Assembly: GCA_938074045.1 (NCBI GenBank)
Contig: CALJGI010000003.1
Span: forward strand, 1-42,558
Direction of reading: 5' to 3'
Source of the DNA: an uncultured Halieaceae bacterium
GTDB taxonomy: Bacteria > Pseudomonadota > Gammaproteobacteria > Pseudomonadales > Halieaceae
DNA: 42,558 bases
Under the pieces are notes generated by a model. It was not told the origin of the DNA. It saw only the letters and a list, made by a program, of their open reading frames with translations, and did not search any database. Made by a program: the position numbers and the translations under genes. Numbering within the stretch: the first letter of the stretch is position 1; each line of letters begins with the position of its first letter. Below are positions 25,514 through 36,200 of this stretch, piece by piece.

Positions 25514-26425
25514 ATGGCCGATGTACTGATTATTATGCATGCCAAGGCGGCGCTGGATGGCGATCTGCGACAAGCGGTTGCTGCGGCTCGCCAGCAGGGC
25601 AATTCGGTGGATGTACGCGTCACCTGGGAGGCGGGCGATGCTCAATTATTCGCCACAGCCGCTGCCCGGACCGGACGCTATGACACCCTGATTGCCGCCG
25701 GTGGTGATGGCACCATGAACGCCGTAGTCGCGGGTATGATGGACCCGGCGGTGTCCGCTCCGCCTGCACTCGGTATTCTTCCTGCTGGCACGGCCAACGA
25801 TTTTGCCCGCGCCTGCTCAATCCCCGCCAATGATACGCTCGCTGCCCTTAACATTGCGCTGGCGTCCACCTCTGAGCCTGTGGATGTGGGTATGGTTAAT
25901 GGGCGGGCTTTCCTGAATCTTGCCACCGGTGGTTTTGGTACCGAGGTTACCGCAACCACTCCTGAAGACCTGAAGCGCATACTCGGGAGTGTGGCCTACC
26001 TGGTGACGGGTATCAAACAGGCAACCAATCTGGTGACAAACAAAGCCATTATCCGCGGAGACGGTTTTTTCTGGGAGGGGTCATTCCTGGCATTTGCCGT
26101 TGGCAACGGGCGGTTTGCGGGTGGTGGTATCCCCATGTGTCCAGACGCCCTGATCAACGATGAGCTGCTGGATCTCAGTATTTTGCCGGATGTCACCAGT
26201 GAGGAATTACCCCGGGTCATGGCCGACATGCTGGTGCGGGGCATGGGTGCCCGGGAAACTGCACTGGTCCAGGCGCGGGTCAGTGAATTGACGGTGTCTT
26301 CGGAACAACTGTTGCAGATCAATCTGGATGGTGAGCCCCTGCAAGGCCGGTCGTTCCATTTCGAGCTTCGCCCGGCCGCTTTGCGGCTGCGGCTGCCCCC
26401 GGACGCATCCGTGTTGACGGATTGA
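25514..26425 (+). CDS. YegS/diacylglycerol-kinase-like lipid kinase
   Basis: A 303-residue soluble kinase of the diacylglycerol/sphingosine kinase-like superfamily. The catalytic glycine-rich motif is LIAAGGDGTMNAVVAG (59-74), followed by ALGILPAGTANDFARACSIP. The C-terminal beta-sandwich has FAVGNGRFAGGGIPMCPDA and ends in a characteristic LQINLDGEPLQGRSFHFELRP stretch. Length and architecture fit YegS-type proteins, which phosphorylate lipids such as phosphatidylglycerol; the substrate here is unknown. The ATG at 25514 starts just after the oxidoreductase relic. Confidence 0.93.
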   Translation: MADVLIIMHAKAALDGDLRQAVAAARQQGNSVDVRVTWEAGDAQLFATAAARTGRYDTLIAAGGDGTMNAVVAGMMDPAVSAPPALGILPAGTANDFARACSIPANDTLAALNIALASTSEPVDVGMVNGRAFLNLATGGFGTEVTATTPEDLKRILGSVAYLVTGIKQATNLVTNKAIIRGDGFFWEGSFLAFAVGNGRFAGGGIPMCPDALINDELLDLSILPDVTSEELPRVMADMLVRGMGARETALVQARVSELTVSSEQLLQINLDGEPLQGRSFHFELRPAALRLRLPPDASVLTD

Positions 26426-26435
26426 AATTTTCCTC

Positions 26436-26463
26436 TTGCGCATATCTGATATGGTGTTATAGT
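26436..26463 (+). promoter_or_regulatory. Possible sigma-70 promoter for the RND pair
   Basis: A near-consensus -10 box TATAGT (26458-26463) lies 16 bases after TTGCGC (26436-26441), which has only 3 of 6 matches to the -35 consensus. It lies 72 bases before the adaptor gene start and overlaps the palindrome at 26454. The weak -35 makes this a guess based on position. Confidence 0.35.
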
Positions 26464-26479
26464 TGTATATAACACTATA
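26454..26479 (+). promoter_or_regulatory. Palindromic operator-like site upstream of the RND pair
   Basis: GTGTTATA (26454-26461) is repeated inverted as TATAACAC (26468-26475) with a 6-base spacer. A second dyad, TATAGT (26458-26463) and ACTATA (26474-26479), is interleaved with it. The site overlaps the predicted -10 region. TetR- and MarR-type repressors of efflux genes bind such dyads, but no regulator gene is next to it. Confidence 0.45.
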
Positions 26480-26535
26480 TACAGGAAAACCCGGACGTAA
26501 TCTAACTGATTCGGTTCGGGTAGGCAGAGGTAGCT

Positions 26536-27711
26536 GTGAAACGTATAGCAAGAATTATTGCGCCAGTTGTGGTGATAGGACTCGGAATTGGCATCTTTGT
26601 GGTGCTGGATTTGACTAAACCGGAACCTGAGCAATCCGACGAGGGGCCGCGTCCTCTCAGTCTGTTTGTTGACAAGGTCATACAGGATGATGTGGCGCTG
26701 ATTGTCAGCACCCAAGGCGAGGTTCGCGCACGCACCGAAATTACCCTGGTAGCGCAAGTGGGCGGGCGCATCGCCCGTGTCTCACCAGAGTTTACCGAGG
26801 GTGGCTCCGTTGCTGCACAAGAGCCCCTGATCTGGATTGAGGATGAGGACTATCGTCTGGCGGTGACCCAGACCAAGGCCAGAGTGGCTGCCGCCCGTGT
26901 CGGTGTGGAGCAAGCTGAGGCCGATGCCGACGTCGCGCGACGCCAGTTGCGCAATGTCACCAACCCGTCGCCACTGGCATTGAAGAAACCCCAGGTAGCC
27001 GAGGCACACGCTGTCCTCAGGGCAGCCGAAGCCGACTTTGAGCAGGCTCGCCTCAATCTTAATAGAACCCGGGTTTCAGTGCCGTTTACGGGGCGATTGA
27101 AGAGCAAGCTGGTTGATGTGGGACAGTTTGTCACCCCCGGAACGCCTCTCGGTCGAGCATTTGCCACGGACATTGTAGAAGTCCGCCTGCCTTTAACGGA
27201 TATCCAATTGGCATCTCTGGGTTTACCTATAGGCTACATTGCAAACGGCGATGCGCCCCGGGTGAACTTCAGCGCGGTGGTCGCGGGCCAATACCGGGAG
27301 TGGGAGGGGCGTTTGACCCGGCTTGATGCGTCCATTGATAGCGAAACCCGCCTGCTGTATGCCATAGCAGAGAGTGAGAACCCCTATGTTGGTGGTATCG
27401 GCAGCGGGGGGATGCCATTGGCTGTCGGACTGTTTGTGAAAGCAGAAATAGAGGGTCGATATGTCGAGCAGGCGTATCTGATCCCCCGCAATGCTTTGCG
27501 GGCTGGCGATAAGATATACCGTATCACCGATGAAGGCCGACTGGATGTACAGGAAGTCGAAGTAGTTCATCAGGCAGACGATTATGTGGTGGTGGAGCGG
27601 GGAGTGCAGGCTGGTGATCAGGTGGTGACTTCCTCCATTCGCAACCCTGTGCAGGGGATGGCGGTCGAGGCTGTTATCCGTGGTGGATCCGCCCTCGTGC
27701 TGAATCCATAG
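26536..27711 (+). CDS. RND efflux periplasmic adaptor (membrane fusion protein)
   Basis: A 391-residue HlyD/AcrA-type adaptor joining an inner-membrane RND pump to an outer-membrane channel. The N-terminus carries one hydrophobic helix (IIAPVVVIGLGIGIFVVLDL, about 6-25) and no lipobox, so it is anchored by a membrane helix. Barrel-sandwich halves are seen at VALIVSTQGEVRARTEITLV and RVSVPFTGRLKSKLVDVG; a coiled-coil hairpin (about residues 115-178) has Ala/Glu/Arg-rich helices. The GTG start has an AGAGG site. The permease gene follows 15 bases later. Substrates are not evident. Confidence 0.93.
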   Translation: MKRIARIIAPVVVIGLGIGIFVVLDLTKPEPEQSDEGPRPLSLFVDKVIQDDVALIVSTQGEVRARTEITLVAQVGGRIARVSPEFTEGGSVAAQEPLIWIEDEDYRLAVTQTKARVAAARVGVEQAEADADVARRQLRNVTNPSPLALKKPQVAEAHAVLRAAEADFEQARLNLNRTRVSVPFTGRLKSKLVDVGQFVTPGTPLGRAFATDIVEVRLPLTDIQLASLGLPIGYIANGDAPRVNFSAVVAGQYREWEGRLTRLDASIDSETRLLYAIAESENPYVGGIGSGGMPLAVGLFVKAEIEGRYVEQAYLIPRNALRAGDKIYRITDEGRLDVQEVEVVHQADDYVVVERGVQAGDQVVTSSIRNPVQGMAVEAVIRGGSALVLNP

Positions 27712-27726
27712 AAGGAGGGCAGTGAG

Positions 27727-30700
27727 ATGAATCGTGTGATTGCCTGGTGGGCCCATAACGCCGTTGCGGCAAATCTGCTTATGGTTGGCATTGTTCTAGC
27801 CGGCATCCTCGGATTCCAGTCCATGGATCGGGAGTTCTTTCCGCTGGTGTCGAGTAACCGCATCGAGGTGTCGGTGGTATGGCCCGGGGCAGCGCCGCAG
27901 GAAGTTGAAGAACAGGTTGTACTGAAAATAGAGGAAGCATTAAAGGACCTCGATAACGTCGATCGCATCAGATCTACAGCGGCGGAAAATTTTGGTCAGA
28001 TAAGAATCGACGCCAGCGTCCATGTCGACCCGATGGCTTTTCTGGACGAAGTGAAATTGCGAGTCGACTCCGTAAATTCGTTGCCACGTGATATTGAGCG
28101 TCCGCAAATCCGGCGCGTCACTTATAGGGACGAAATTCTACGCGTCGCAGTTCATGGTGATTTGTCGGAGCGTGAACTCACCCGTCTGGCTGAGGATCTG
28201 CGGGATGAAATTGCAGCACTGCAGTATGTCTCGCTGGTGGAACTTTTTGGTGTGCGGAATGAGGAAGTATCGATAGAACTGTCCGAGCAGGACTTGCGTC
28301 GCTATGGACTGACTTTTTCAGAAGTTGCCAACGCTATACGTGGGAGTTCTATTAATCTGTCCTCCGGGGCGTTACGTACCGAAACGGGTGACATCCTGTT
28401 GCGGGCCCGAAACATGGCCGATACAGAGGAGGATTTTGAACGTATTGTCATTCGGCAGATGGCCGATGGCGGTACGGTGCGGGTGGGTGATGTGGCGCGT
28501 GTCGTTGATGGATTCGAAGAAAACGAAATACTGGCTACCATCAACGGCGAATCAGCCGTATTGATTCAGGTGCAGAGCACCGACAACCTCGATGTCGTCA
28601 AATCCAGTGCGTCCATTCGAACCTGGCTGGAGGGTGCGCGGGAACGTGTACCGCAGGGGGTGACACTATCGATCTGGTTTGACTCGGCGGAGATATATGA
28701 AAGCCGCATGGAAACACTGAGCAAGTCTTCCTTTTATGGACTGCTGTTGGTGTTCTTTATCCTTCTTCTCACACTGCGGCCCTCGGTAGCCTTATGGGTA
28801 ACGATGGGGATTGGCGTTGCCTTTGCCGGCACCTTCGCCTTTCTGCCAGGAGCCGGGGTTTCCATTAACTTCCTGTCCACCTTCGCCTTCCTGCTGGTAT
28901 TGGGAATTGTTGTGGATGACGCCATCGTGGTGGGTGAGTCGATTCATGAGCATAGCGTGCAGCACGGCGGCGGTGTTCAGTCTGCCATATCCGGCACCCA
29001 GGCAGTAGCCAAGCCTGTGGTGTTTGCGGTGTTGACGACGATGACGGCCTTTTTGCCCTGGTTTTTCCTGAGCGGGGAAGATGTTCAGGTGACGCGCCAG
29101 ATCAGCCTGGTCATTGTCGCTGCATTGTTTGTATCGCTGATTGAGGCGCTGTGGATTTTACCCGCCCACTTGCGTCACCTGGGTCCGCGGCGATCACACG
29201 GACGATTTGTCGAAATACAGAGCCGTATATCTGGTGCTATTGTCAGCTTTTCCCGTAACACCTATCAGCGATGGCTGAATGTGGCGCTGGATCATCGCTA
29301 TCTTACTGCCAGCGTGTTCATCATGTTTTTTACCGTCAGTCTGGGGATTTTCAGCAGTGGCTGGGTGAAATTTTCCTTTATGCCGGAAGTGGACTCGGAC
29401 CAGATTTACGTCAATGTTGAATTGCCAACGGGCGCGCCGTACTCGCGGGCTTTGGAAATTCTCGATCAACTGCAGGAAGCAGAACGTAAGCTGGAGGAGG
29501 AGGTCAATGCACTTTCTGATGACGGCGAAGGTGTCTTGGTGGAGCAGTGGTATACGCGCTCACGCAGGGACAGCGTGCTGGCTCTGGTCAAGCTCGCTCC
29601 GCCGGAAGATCGCTTGATGACCGCCAAGGAGGCAGCGACGCGACTGCGGGAACTGGTCGGTGAGATTCCCGATGCAGAAAATATTCAGGTTGCCTCATCA
29701 TTCAATGATGACGGTCCCGGCCTGGCCTATTCAATCGTGCATGATGATCTGGACACGCTGCGCGATGCATCACAAGACCTGCAGCAGAAATTGGCCAGCT
29801 ACGATGATGTCTACAATGTGCGTGATAATCTGCAGGGAGCGGCCGATGAACTGCACTTATCATTGCTGCCCGGTGCCGAGAAAATGGGAGTCACCCTGTC
29901 TGAACTTTCTCGCCAGGTACGCCAGGCATACTACGGGGAGGAGGTACAGCGATTGCCGCGGGAAAATGGCGATGTAAAAGTCATGGTGCGATATCCCAGT
30001 GAACAACGCGATCGACTGTCCAGCCTGTCCGAGTTCCGGGTTCGCACTGCTGATGGGCGCGAGGTACCTCTGTTGGCGGTTGCCTCTGTAGATTTCTCCT
30101 CTGGTATAAATACGATTAATCGCCGCAACGGCAAACGCTCGGCCTATGTGTTCTCGGACCTTGCGGACGATGTGATGGACGATATCAGCACCGATATGGA
30201 AGAAAACTTCCTGCCCGAGTGGCAGAACCGGTTTCCCGGTGTAGAAATACTCAAAGGTGGTCAGGCCGAGAGTGAGGCACGCTTTTTTCAGGAGGTGACC
30301 AGTCTTTATTCCATCGCATTTTTCCTGATGTATGCGTTAATAGCCGTTGCATTCCGCTCGTACTGGTTGCCCCTGATTGTCATGACGGCGATCCCCTTCG
30401 GCTTTATGGGGGCAGTGTTTGGCCACCTGTTTTTTGATCTTACCATGGCGCTGTTTTCCTACTTCGGTATTGGTGCGGCAGCGGGGGTCGTTGTAAATGA
30501 CAACCTGGTCCTCCTGGATTACGTTCAGAAGTTGCGAGCGAAGGGCAAGTCGGCGCGAGAATCTATGGTGGCGGCGGGAGTGAAGCGTTTTCGGCCGATC
30601 TTGTTGACCACAGTGACGACTTTTGTCGGGCTGATACCGATGATGTCTGAACAATCCGAACAGGCGCAATTCCTGCACCCCGCTGTGGTCGCTTTGGCAT

Positions 30701-30888
30701 TTGGCGTATTGTTTGCCCTGTTTGTAAGTTTGGTATTAGTGCCTGCTCTATACCTGATTGGGGATGACGCCAGCCGCGGCTGGGATGCGCTGAAGCGCCG
30801 ATTAGGCTTTGGTGGGCATGTCGCCGAATTACCAGATAGTGCACGGCCCGAGCAAGCCGCGGTTGAAGTGGCTAGCGAGAGCGTATAA
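27727..30888 (+). CDS. RND efflux permease (AcrB superfamily)
   Basis: A 1053-residue inner-membrane pump driven by protons. It has the RND layout: a first helix (AVAANLLMVGIVLAGILGFQ), a large periplasmic loop, helices 2-7, a second periplasmic loop and helices 8-12. The proton-relay region in helix 4 is VLGIVVDDAIVVGESIHEH with paired Asp, and the equivalent in the second half is GVVVNDNLVLLDYV. Length suits AcrB-type pumps. An AAGGAGG ribosome site precedes the ATG. No outer-membrane TolC gene is present, so it must share one elsewhere. Drug, metal or metabolite specificity cannot be told. Confidence 0.93.
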   Translation: MNRVIAWWAHNAVAANLLMVGIVLAGILGFQSMDREFFPLVSSNRIEVSVVWPGAAPQEVEEQVVLKIEEALKDLDNVDRIRSTAAENFGQIRIDASVHVDPMAFLDEVKLRVDSVNSLPRDIERPQIRRVTYRDEILRVAVHGDLSERELTRLAEDLRDEIAALQYVSLVELFGVRNEEVSIELSEQDLRRYGLTFSEVANAIRGSSINLSSGALRTETGDILLRARNMADTEEDFERIVIRQMADGGTVRVGDVARVVDGFEENEILATINGESAVLIQVQSTDNLDVVKSSASIRTWLEGARERVPQGVTLSIWFDSAEIYESRMETLSKSSFYGLLLVFFILLLTLRPSVALWVTMGIGVAFAGTFAFLPGAGVSINFLSTFAFLLVLGIVVDDAIVVGESIHEHSVQHGGGVQSAISGTQAVAKPVVFAVLTTMTAFLPWFFLSGEDVQVTRQISLVIVAALFVSLIEALWILPAHLRHLGPRRSHGRFVEIQSRISGAIVSFSRNTYQRWLNVALDHRYLTASVFIMFFTVSLGIFSSGWVKFSFMPEVDSDQIYVNVELPTGAPYSRALEILDQLQEAERKLEEEVNALSDDGEGVLVEQWYTRSRRDSVLALVKLAPPEDRLMTAKEAATRLRELVGEIPDAENIQVASSFNDDGPGLAYSIVHDDLDTLRDASQDLQQKLASYDDVYNVRDNLQGAADELHLSLLPGAEKMGVTLSELSRQVRQAYYGEEVQRLPRENGDVKVMVRYPSEQRDRLSSLSEFRVRTADGREVPLLAVASVDFSSGINTINRRNGKRSAYVFSDLADDVMDDISTDMEENFLPEWQNRFPGVEILKGGQAESEARFFQEVTSLYSIAFFLMYALIAVAFRSYWLPLIVMTAIPFGFMGAVFGHLFFDLTMALFSYFGIGAAAGVVVNDNLVLLDYVQKLRAKGKSARESMVAAGVKRFRPILLTTVTTFVGLIPMMSEQSEQAQFLHPAVVALAFGVLFALFVSLVLVPALYLIGDDASRGWDALKRRLGFGGHVAELPDSARPEQAAVEVASESV

Positions 30889-30918
30889 TCGATAACCGAC
30901 AGCCGGAGCTGGGACTGA

Positions 30919-31707
30919 TCAGACGTAGCTCACGGCGCCACCGTCAACGCGCAGGTTCTGGCCATTGATAAAGCCTGCGCGGGGACTGGCGAGAAAAACC
31001 ACAATATCAGCTATCTCCTCTCGCGCGGCAATGCGTCCACAGGGGTTCGGATAGTCTTCTTCAACCAGGCGCTCAACAATACCTTCCCAGTCGTCCCCCC
31101 AGCCTTTGCGACTTGCGCGTGCGCGATAGGCTGTTTCGACTTCTGCTGTGTGAACCAGCCCGGGGGAAACAGTATTCACAGTAATGCCCGTTCCGCTGAG
31201 TTCCTTGGCAAGACTCACACCCATAGTCGCCAATGCGCCCTTGGCCGCGTAATACTGCGGCATTATATTGTTGGGCTGATGGCTGCCTATGGTTCCCAGC
31301 TGAATAATGCGACCCCATCCGCGCTCGCGCATGGCAGGAATCATTGCTTGACTGAGACGCGCCGCCGACAGCACGTTACGCTGATAACTATCCAGCCAGT
31401 CAGCAGTGGATGAGGTTTCCCAGCGGGCCATCTCTGCGGTGCCATAGTTATTTACCAGGATATCGACACCGGCGGTGTGTTCCATCACCTGGCGCGTTAC
31501 AGCTTCGCAACCCGTTTCTGAGCTGATGTCGCCAAAAACTGCGTAGGCACCATCGATGGTTTCAGATACTTCGGTGGCGAGATCCGGCTCGTTACTGTGA
31601 ACAATAACGATGACGCCTTCGACAGCGAGAGTTCGCGCAATAATTTCGCCGGTACCCCTATTACTTCCAGTAATCAGAGCGGTTTTGTCATTAAGTTGCA
31701 GGTCCAT
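30919..31707 (-). CDS. SDR family oxidoreductase
   Basis: A 262-residue classical short-chain dehydrogenase/reductase. The cofactor motif is TGSNRGTG (TGxxxGxG) near residues 14-21, NNYG appears where NNAG is usual, and the catalytic YxxxK reads YYAAK with an upstream Ser replaced by Thr/Gly context in IIQLGTIGSHQ. The C-terminal segment ends INGQNLRVDGGAVSYV, as in 3-oxoacyl-ACP-reductase-like SDRs. The substrate is unknown. It lies 112 bases downstream of gltD on the same strand. Confidence 0.92.
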   Translation of the reverse strand: MDLQLNDKTALITGSNRGTGEIIARTLAVEGVIVIVHSNEPDLATEVSETIDGAYAVFGDISSETGCEAVTRQVMEHTAGVDILVNNYGTAEMARWETSSTADWLDSYQRNVLSAARLSQAMIPAMRERGWGRIIQLGTIGSHQPNNIMPQYYAAKGALATMGVSLAKELSGTGITVNTVSPGLVHTAEVETAYRARASRKGWGDDWEGIVERLVEEDYPNPCGRIAAREEIADIVVFLASPRAGFINGQNLRVDGGAVSYV

Positions 31708-31728
31708 GGGTTGGCTCCCCGCTATGGG

Positions 31729-31746
31729 GCCTGGTTTATACCAGGC
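31729..31746. other. Small inverted repeat in the gltD-SDR gap
   Basis: GCCTGG and CCAGGC flank TTTATA, and a CCCC-GCTAT-GGGG dyad lies just beside it at 31717-31729. Neither has a clear T-run on the minus strand, so they may be a weak terminator for gltD, a regulatory dyad or chance. Confidence 0.3.
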
Positions 31747-31819
31747 TTGTAGTTATTATAGCGCTGCCGCCTCATCCTGGGCGGTGTCCGCAGAACCAGG
31801 CCTGCCGAATTTCAGCGTA

Positions 31820-33280
31820 TCAAACCTCGAGTAGGTATTTGCTTACTTCCCGCGCAGCGCGTCTGCCTTCGTCTATTCCCCAGACCACCAGAGATTGACC
31901 CCGCCGGCAATCACCAGCTGCGAACACGCCGGGCTGGTTTGTGCTGAACACATCATACGCAGCTTTGTAGTTGGAGCGCTCGTCAGTCTCTACCTCGAGT
32001 GCGGCAGAGACATATTGTTCCGGCCCCAGGAAACCCATCGACAGGAGAATCAGATCAGCCTGCCAGGTTTTTTCTGAACCTTCCACCTCCGCCATTTTCC
32101 ACTGGCCGTCAACGTTGGTCCATTGGACCTCTACGGTGCGTATCCCGGCCAGTTTGCCATTGCCATCGTCAATAAACCCTTTTGACATGAGGCAGTATTC
32201 GCGTGGATCGTTACCAAAGCGCTGGGCTGCCTCGGCGTGACCATAGTCAACACGAAACACTTTGGGCCACTGTGGCCAGGGGTTGTCCGGCGCGCGGTCT
32301 TCCGGCGGATGGGGTAACAGTTCGAAATTGGTCAGACTTTTGCAGCCGTGTCGAAGCGACGTGCCGATACAATCAGTGCCAGTGTCTCCTCCTCCTATCA
32401 CGATGACATGCTTGTCCTTCGCAGATATGAAATTGCCATCGGAGAGGTCGGAATCCAGCAGGCTTTTGGTGTTTGCGCGGAGGAAATCCATGGCCGGATG
32501 TATGCCGTCCAATTGCCGGTTTTCAATGGGGAGATCCCGGGCATTGGTGGCGCCGGTGCACAGCACCACTGCGTCATTTTCTGCCCTGAGAGCTGTTGCA
32601 TCAATTGCGTTTTCACCACTGCCACCGACGTCGGCGTTAGTGACAAAGTTAACCCCTTCCTCACGCAGAATCTGAACCCGGCGATCAACGACGTCCTTAC
32701 CCAGCTTCATATTGGGGATACCGTACATCAGTAGCCCGCCAATGCGGTCGGCGCGCTCATAGACGGTCACGGTGTGGCCGGATTTGTTCAGTTCGGCTGC
32801 GGTGGCCAGTCCAGAGGGTCCGGAACCGATCACAGCGACTTTCTTACCGGTGCGGGTGGTAGGGGGTTGCGGTACCACCCAGCCCTCGGCAAAGCCACGG
32901 TCGGCTATGGCGTACTCAATATTCTTGATCGTGACCGGTGTTTCAACTGAGCCCAATACGCAAGCGCCCTCGCAGGGAGCTGGGCATACGCGGCCCGTAA
33001 TTTCCGGGAAATTGTTGGTGTCATGCAGCCGGTTCAGGGCTTCTTCCCAGCGGTCCAGATATACCAGGTCGTTCCACTCAGGAATGCGGTTGGAAACCGG
33101 GCAGCCGTCGCCAGACTGGCAAAAGGGGATGCCGCAATCCATGCACCGGGATGCCTGGGACTGGCGCGTCTCGACGTCGACCTCGGTATATAGTTCGCGA
33201 TAATCCAGCAGGCGTTCTTCCACATCCCGGTAGGGTTGAATATCCCTGGCTATTTCTTTAAATGCAGTGGGGTTACCCAT
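31820..33280 (-). CDS. gltD: Glutamate synthase (NADPH) small subunit
   Basis: A 486-residue flavoprotein giving electrons from NADPH to the large subunit, for making two glutamates from glutamine and 2-oxoglutarate. The N-terminal domain carries the iron-sulfur cysteines in [20 protein letters not shown] and later [12 protein letters not shown]. The FAD fold begins [17 protein letters not shown] and the NADPH fold [18 protein letters not shown], with [20 protein letters not shown] near the end. It lies 15 bases after gltB on the same strand, so the two form one operon. Confidence 0.96.
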   Translation of the reverse strand: MGNPTAFKEIARDIQPYRDVEERLLDYRELYTEVDVETRQSQASRCMDCGIPFCQSGDGCPVSNRIPEWNDLVYLDRWEEALNRLHDTNNFPEITGRVCPAPCEGACVLGSVETPVTIKNIEYAIADRGFAEGWVVPQPPTTRTGKKVAVIGSGPSGLATAAELNKSGHTVTVYERADRIGGLLMYGIPNMKLGKDVVDRRVQILREEGVNFVTNADVGGSGENAIDATALRAENDAVVLCTGATNARDLPIENRQLDGIHPAMDFLRANTKSLLDSDLSDGNFISAKDKHVIVIGGGDTGTDCIGTSLRHGCKSLTNFELLPHPPEDRAPDNPWPQWPKVFRVDYGHAEAAQRFGNDPREYCLMSKGFIDDGNGKLAGIRTVEVQWTNVDGQWKMAEVEGSEKTWQADLILLSMGFLGPEQYVSAALEVETDERSNYKAAYDVFSTNQPGVFAAGDCRRGQSLVVWGIDEGRRAAREVSKYLLEV

Positions 33281-33295
33281 ATCTTTCTCAATCCT

Positions 33296-36200
33296 TTAGG
33301 CTACGTTCGCGGTCGCGGATTCTGTGGTCAGTGCTGTCTTCCGCTCGAGAAGAACGCGTTTGTAATCAGTGGGCATGACTTTCACAAACCGTGCCAGACT
33401 GCCATCCCAATCGTCCAACAACCGTCGGGCAACGCTAGAGCCAGTGTAGCTGGCGTGGTTTTCTATCAACTGGCGCAATTCAGCCACGTCCTCAACCTCG
33501 CTAATACTCTCCAGCTCCACCATTCCCATGTTGCAGCGCTGCCGGAAGTCGCCGTTGGCATCATATATATAGGCCACACCACCGCTCATACCGGCAGCAA
33601 AGTTTCTTCCGGTAGTCCCAAGCACAACCACGCGGCCGCCGGTCATGTATTCACAGCCGTGGTCACCCACGCCCTCAATCACGGCGCTGGCACCGCTGTT
33701 ACGTACGCAGAATCTCTCTGCGGCAATCCCTCGGAAATAGGCCTCACCGGAGGTTGCCCCGTACATCACAACGTTGCCCACCAGAATATTGTCTTCTGGC
33801 GTGAAGGTGCTGTCCTTGGGTGGGTACACCACCAGGCGACCACCACTCAACCCTTTACCGACATAGTCGTTGGTGTCACCTTCGACCTCAATGGTAACGC
33901 CGCAGGCCAGAAATGCGCCCAGACTCTGACCGGCGGATCCAGACAATTTAATGTGAATCGTATCGTCAGCCAGGCCATCTGGTCCCCACTTGGTGGCAAT
34001 CTGGTGCGAGAGCATGGTGCCCACCACGCGATTGGTATTGACCACAGGGAGGTCTATACGCACCTTCTCACCACGTTCCACGGCCGCCTCTGACAGGCGA
34101 ATAATCTCGTTGTCGAGCGCAAGTTCCAGTCCATGATCCTGTTCCATGGTCTGGTAGGTTCCCACATTGTCGTGTGCCTTGACCGCGGGCGTGAGTATGG
34201 CGGTCAGATCCAGGCCGCTGGCTTTCCAGTGATCGATGGCGGCATCGGTATCCAGTATATCGCTGCGTCCCACCATCTCGTTCATATTGCGGAAGCCCAG
34301 CTGTGCCATGATCTCGCGGATTTCTTCGGCGAGCATAAAGAAGAAATTGACCACGTGGTCCGGGCTACCACGAAACTTCTTGCGCAACACTGGATCCTGA
34401 GTTGCCACCCCTACCGGGCAGGTGTTCAGATGGCATTTTCGCATCATGATGCAGCCCATGGTAATAAGCGGAGCCGTCGCAAAACCGAATTCTTCTGCTC
34501 CTAGCAGACAGGCCACAACCACGTCTTTACCGGTCTTCAACTGGCCATCAGTTTGCAGTACCACGCGGGACCGCAGGTCGTTCATAACCAGCGTCTGATG
34601 AGTTTCGGCAATGCCCAGTTCCCAGGGCAGACCGGCGTGTTTGATCGAGGTGAGCGGAGAGGCGCCGGTGCCGCCATCGTGTCCGGCGATTACAATGTGA
34701 TCAGCCTTCGCCTTGGTGACACCCGCCGCTATGGTTCCCACCCCCATTTCTGATACCAGCTTCACACTGATGCGCGCATTGCGATTGGCGTTTTTCAGAT
34801 CGTGGATCAACTGCGCCATATCTTCGATAGAGTAAATGTCATGGTGTGGGGGAGGACTGATCAAGCCCACTCCCGGGGTTGAGTGCCGCAGCTTGGCGAT
34901 ATAATCGTCAACCTTGCCACCGGGCAATTCGCCACCCTCGCCGGGCTTGGCACCCTGGGATATTTTGATTTGCAGCTCATCGGCATTGGCCAGATAGTGC
35001 GCGGTCACCCCGAAACGCCCCGATGCTACCTGCTTGATGGCGGAGCGCTTGGAATCTCCGTTGGGCATTGGTTCGAAACGTTTGGCGTCTTCGCCGCCTT
35101 CTCCGGTGTTAGATTTACCCCCTATTCGGTTCATGGCCACAGCCAGTGATTCGTGCGCTTCCGGTGAAATAGAGCCAAAACTCATGGCTCCGGTGCAAAA
35201 GCGTTTAACAATATCAGCCGCGGATTCGACGTCATCGATATCCACCGGACCGTTGTTAGTATCCTCGCGGAATTTCATTAGCCCGCGTAATGTTGAGCCC
35301 CGGGTGGCTTCCTGATCCGACAACGCGGAAAATTTCTTGTAAGCGTCTCGACTGTTGCTCCGGGTGGCCTGTTGCAGAGCGGAGATAGTGTCTGGGTTCC
35401 ACATGTGACGCTCACCCTTGTCACGCCAGTGAAAATCGCCGGGATTTTGCAGCACTGGAATGAGCTGGGTTTCAACCGAGGGGTAAGCCATCTCGTGACG
35501 ACGCAGGTTTTCCTCTGCGAGAACTGCAAACCCGACCCCTTCAACCCGGCTGGGTGTGCCGACGAAGCAGCGCTCGATGACTTCTGAGGCCAGACCAACG
35601 GCTTCAAATATCTGCGCGCCCTTATAGGATTGCAGGGTGGAAATACCCATTTTAGCCATAACCTTGAGCATGCCTTTGGCGACCGCTTTGCGGTAGGCGG
35701 CGACAATTTGCTCGTCATCAGAAAATTTCTGGTCGTCCAGCATGCCTTCGCGTTGTGCCTGAAACAGTGCTTCAAAGGCCATGTAGGGGTTTATCGCATC
35801 GACGCCGAAACCAATGAGCATGCAATGGTGATGAACTTCCCTGGCTTCACCGGTTTCGACAATAATGCCGATGCGGGTGCGCTCTGAACGAGCAACCAGA
35901 TGATGGTGCACACCTCCGGCGGCCAGCAGGGTGCTAACGGCAATGCGATCGGCGGCAACGGCTCGATCAGACAGAATAATCAGGCTGTCGCCGGCGGCAA
36001 TTGCTTCACTGGCTTCATCGCAGATGCGAGTGAGCGCAGTCTCCAGACCGGCCGTGCCCTCAGCCCTGGGGTAGGTGATGTCGATGACCCGGGCTCGCCA
36101 TCCGTCCTTTGTGATATGTCGCAGTGCGGTTGTTTCTTCATTGGTGAGAATGGGGTGGGGAATGAATAGGCGGTGAGCGTGCTGCTCCGAAACCTCCAGT

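Noticed and set aside
33236..34093. Plus-strand open frame of 285 codons opposite gltB
   Set aside because: Antisense to the conserved beta-helix of glutamate synthase; composition reflects the reverse of gltB codons.
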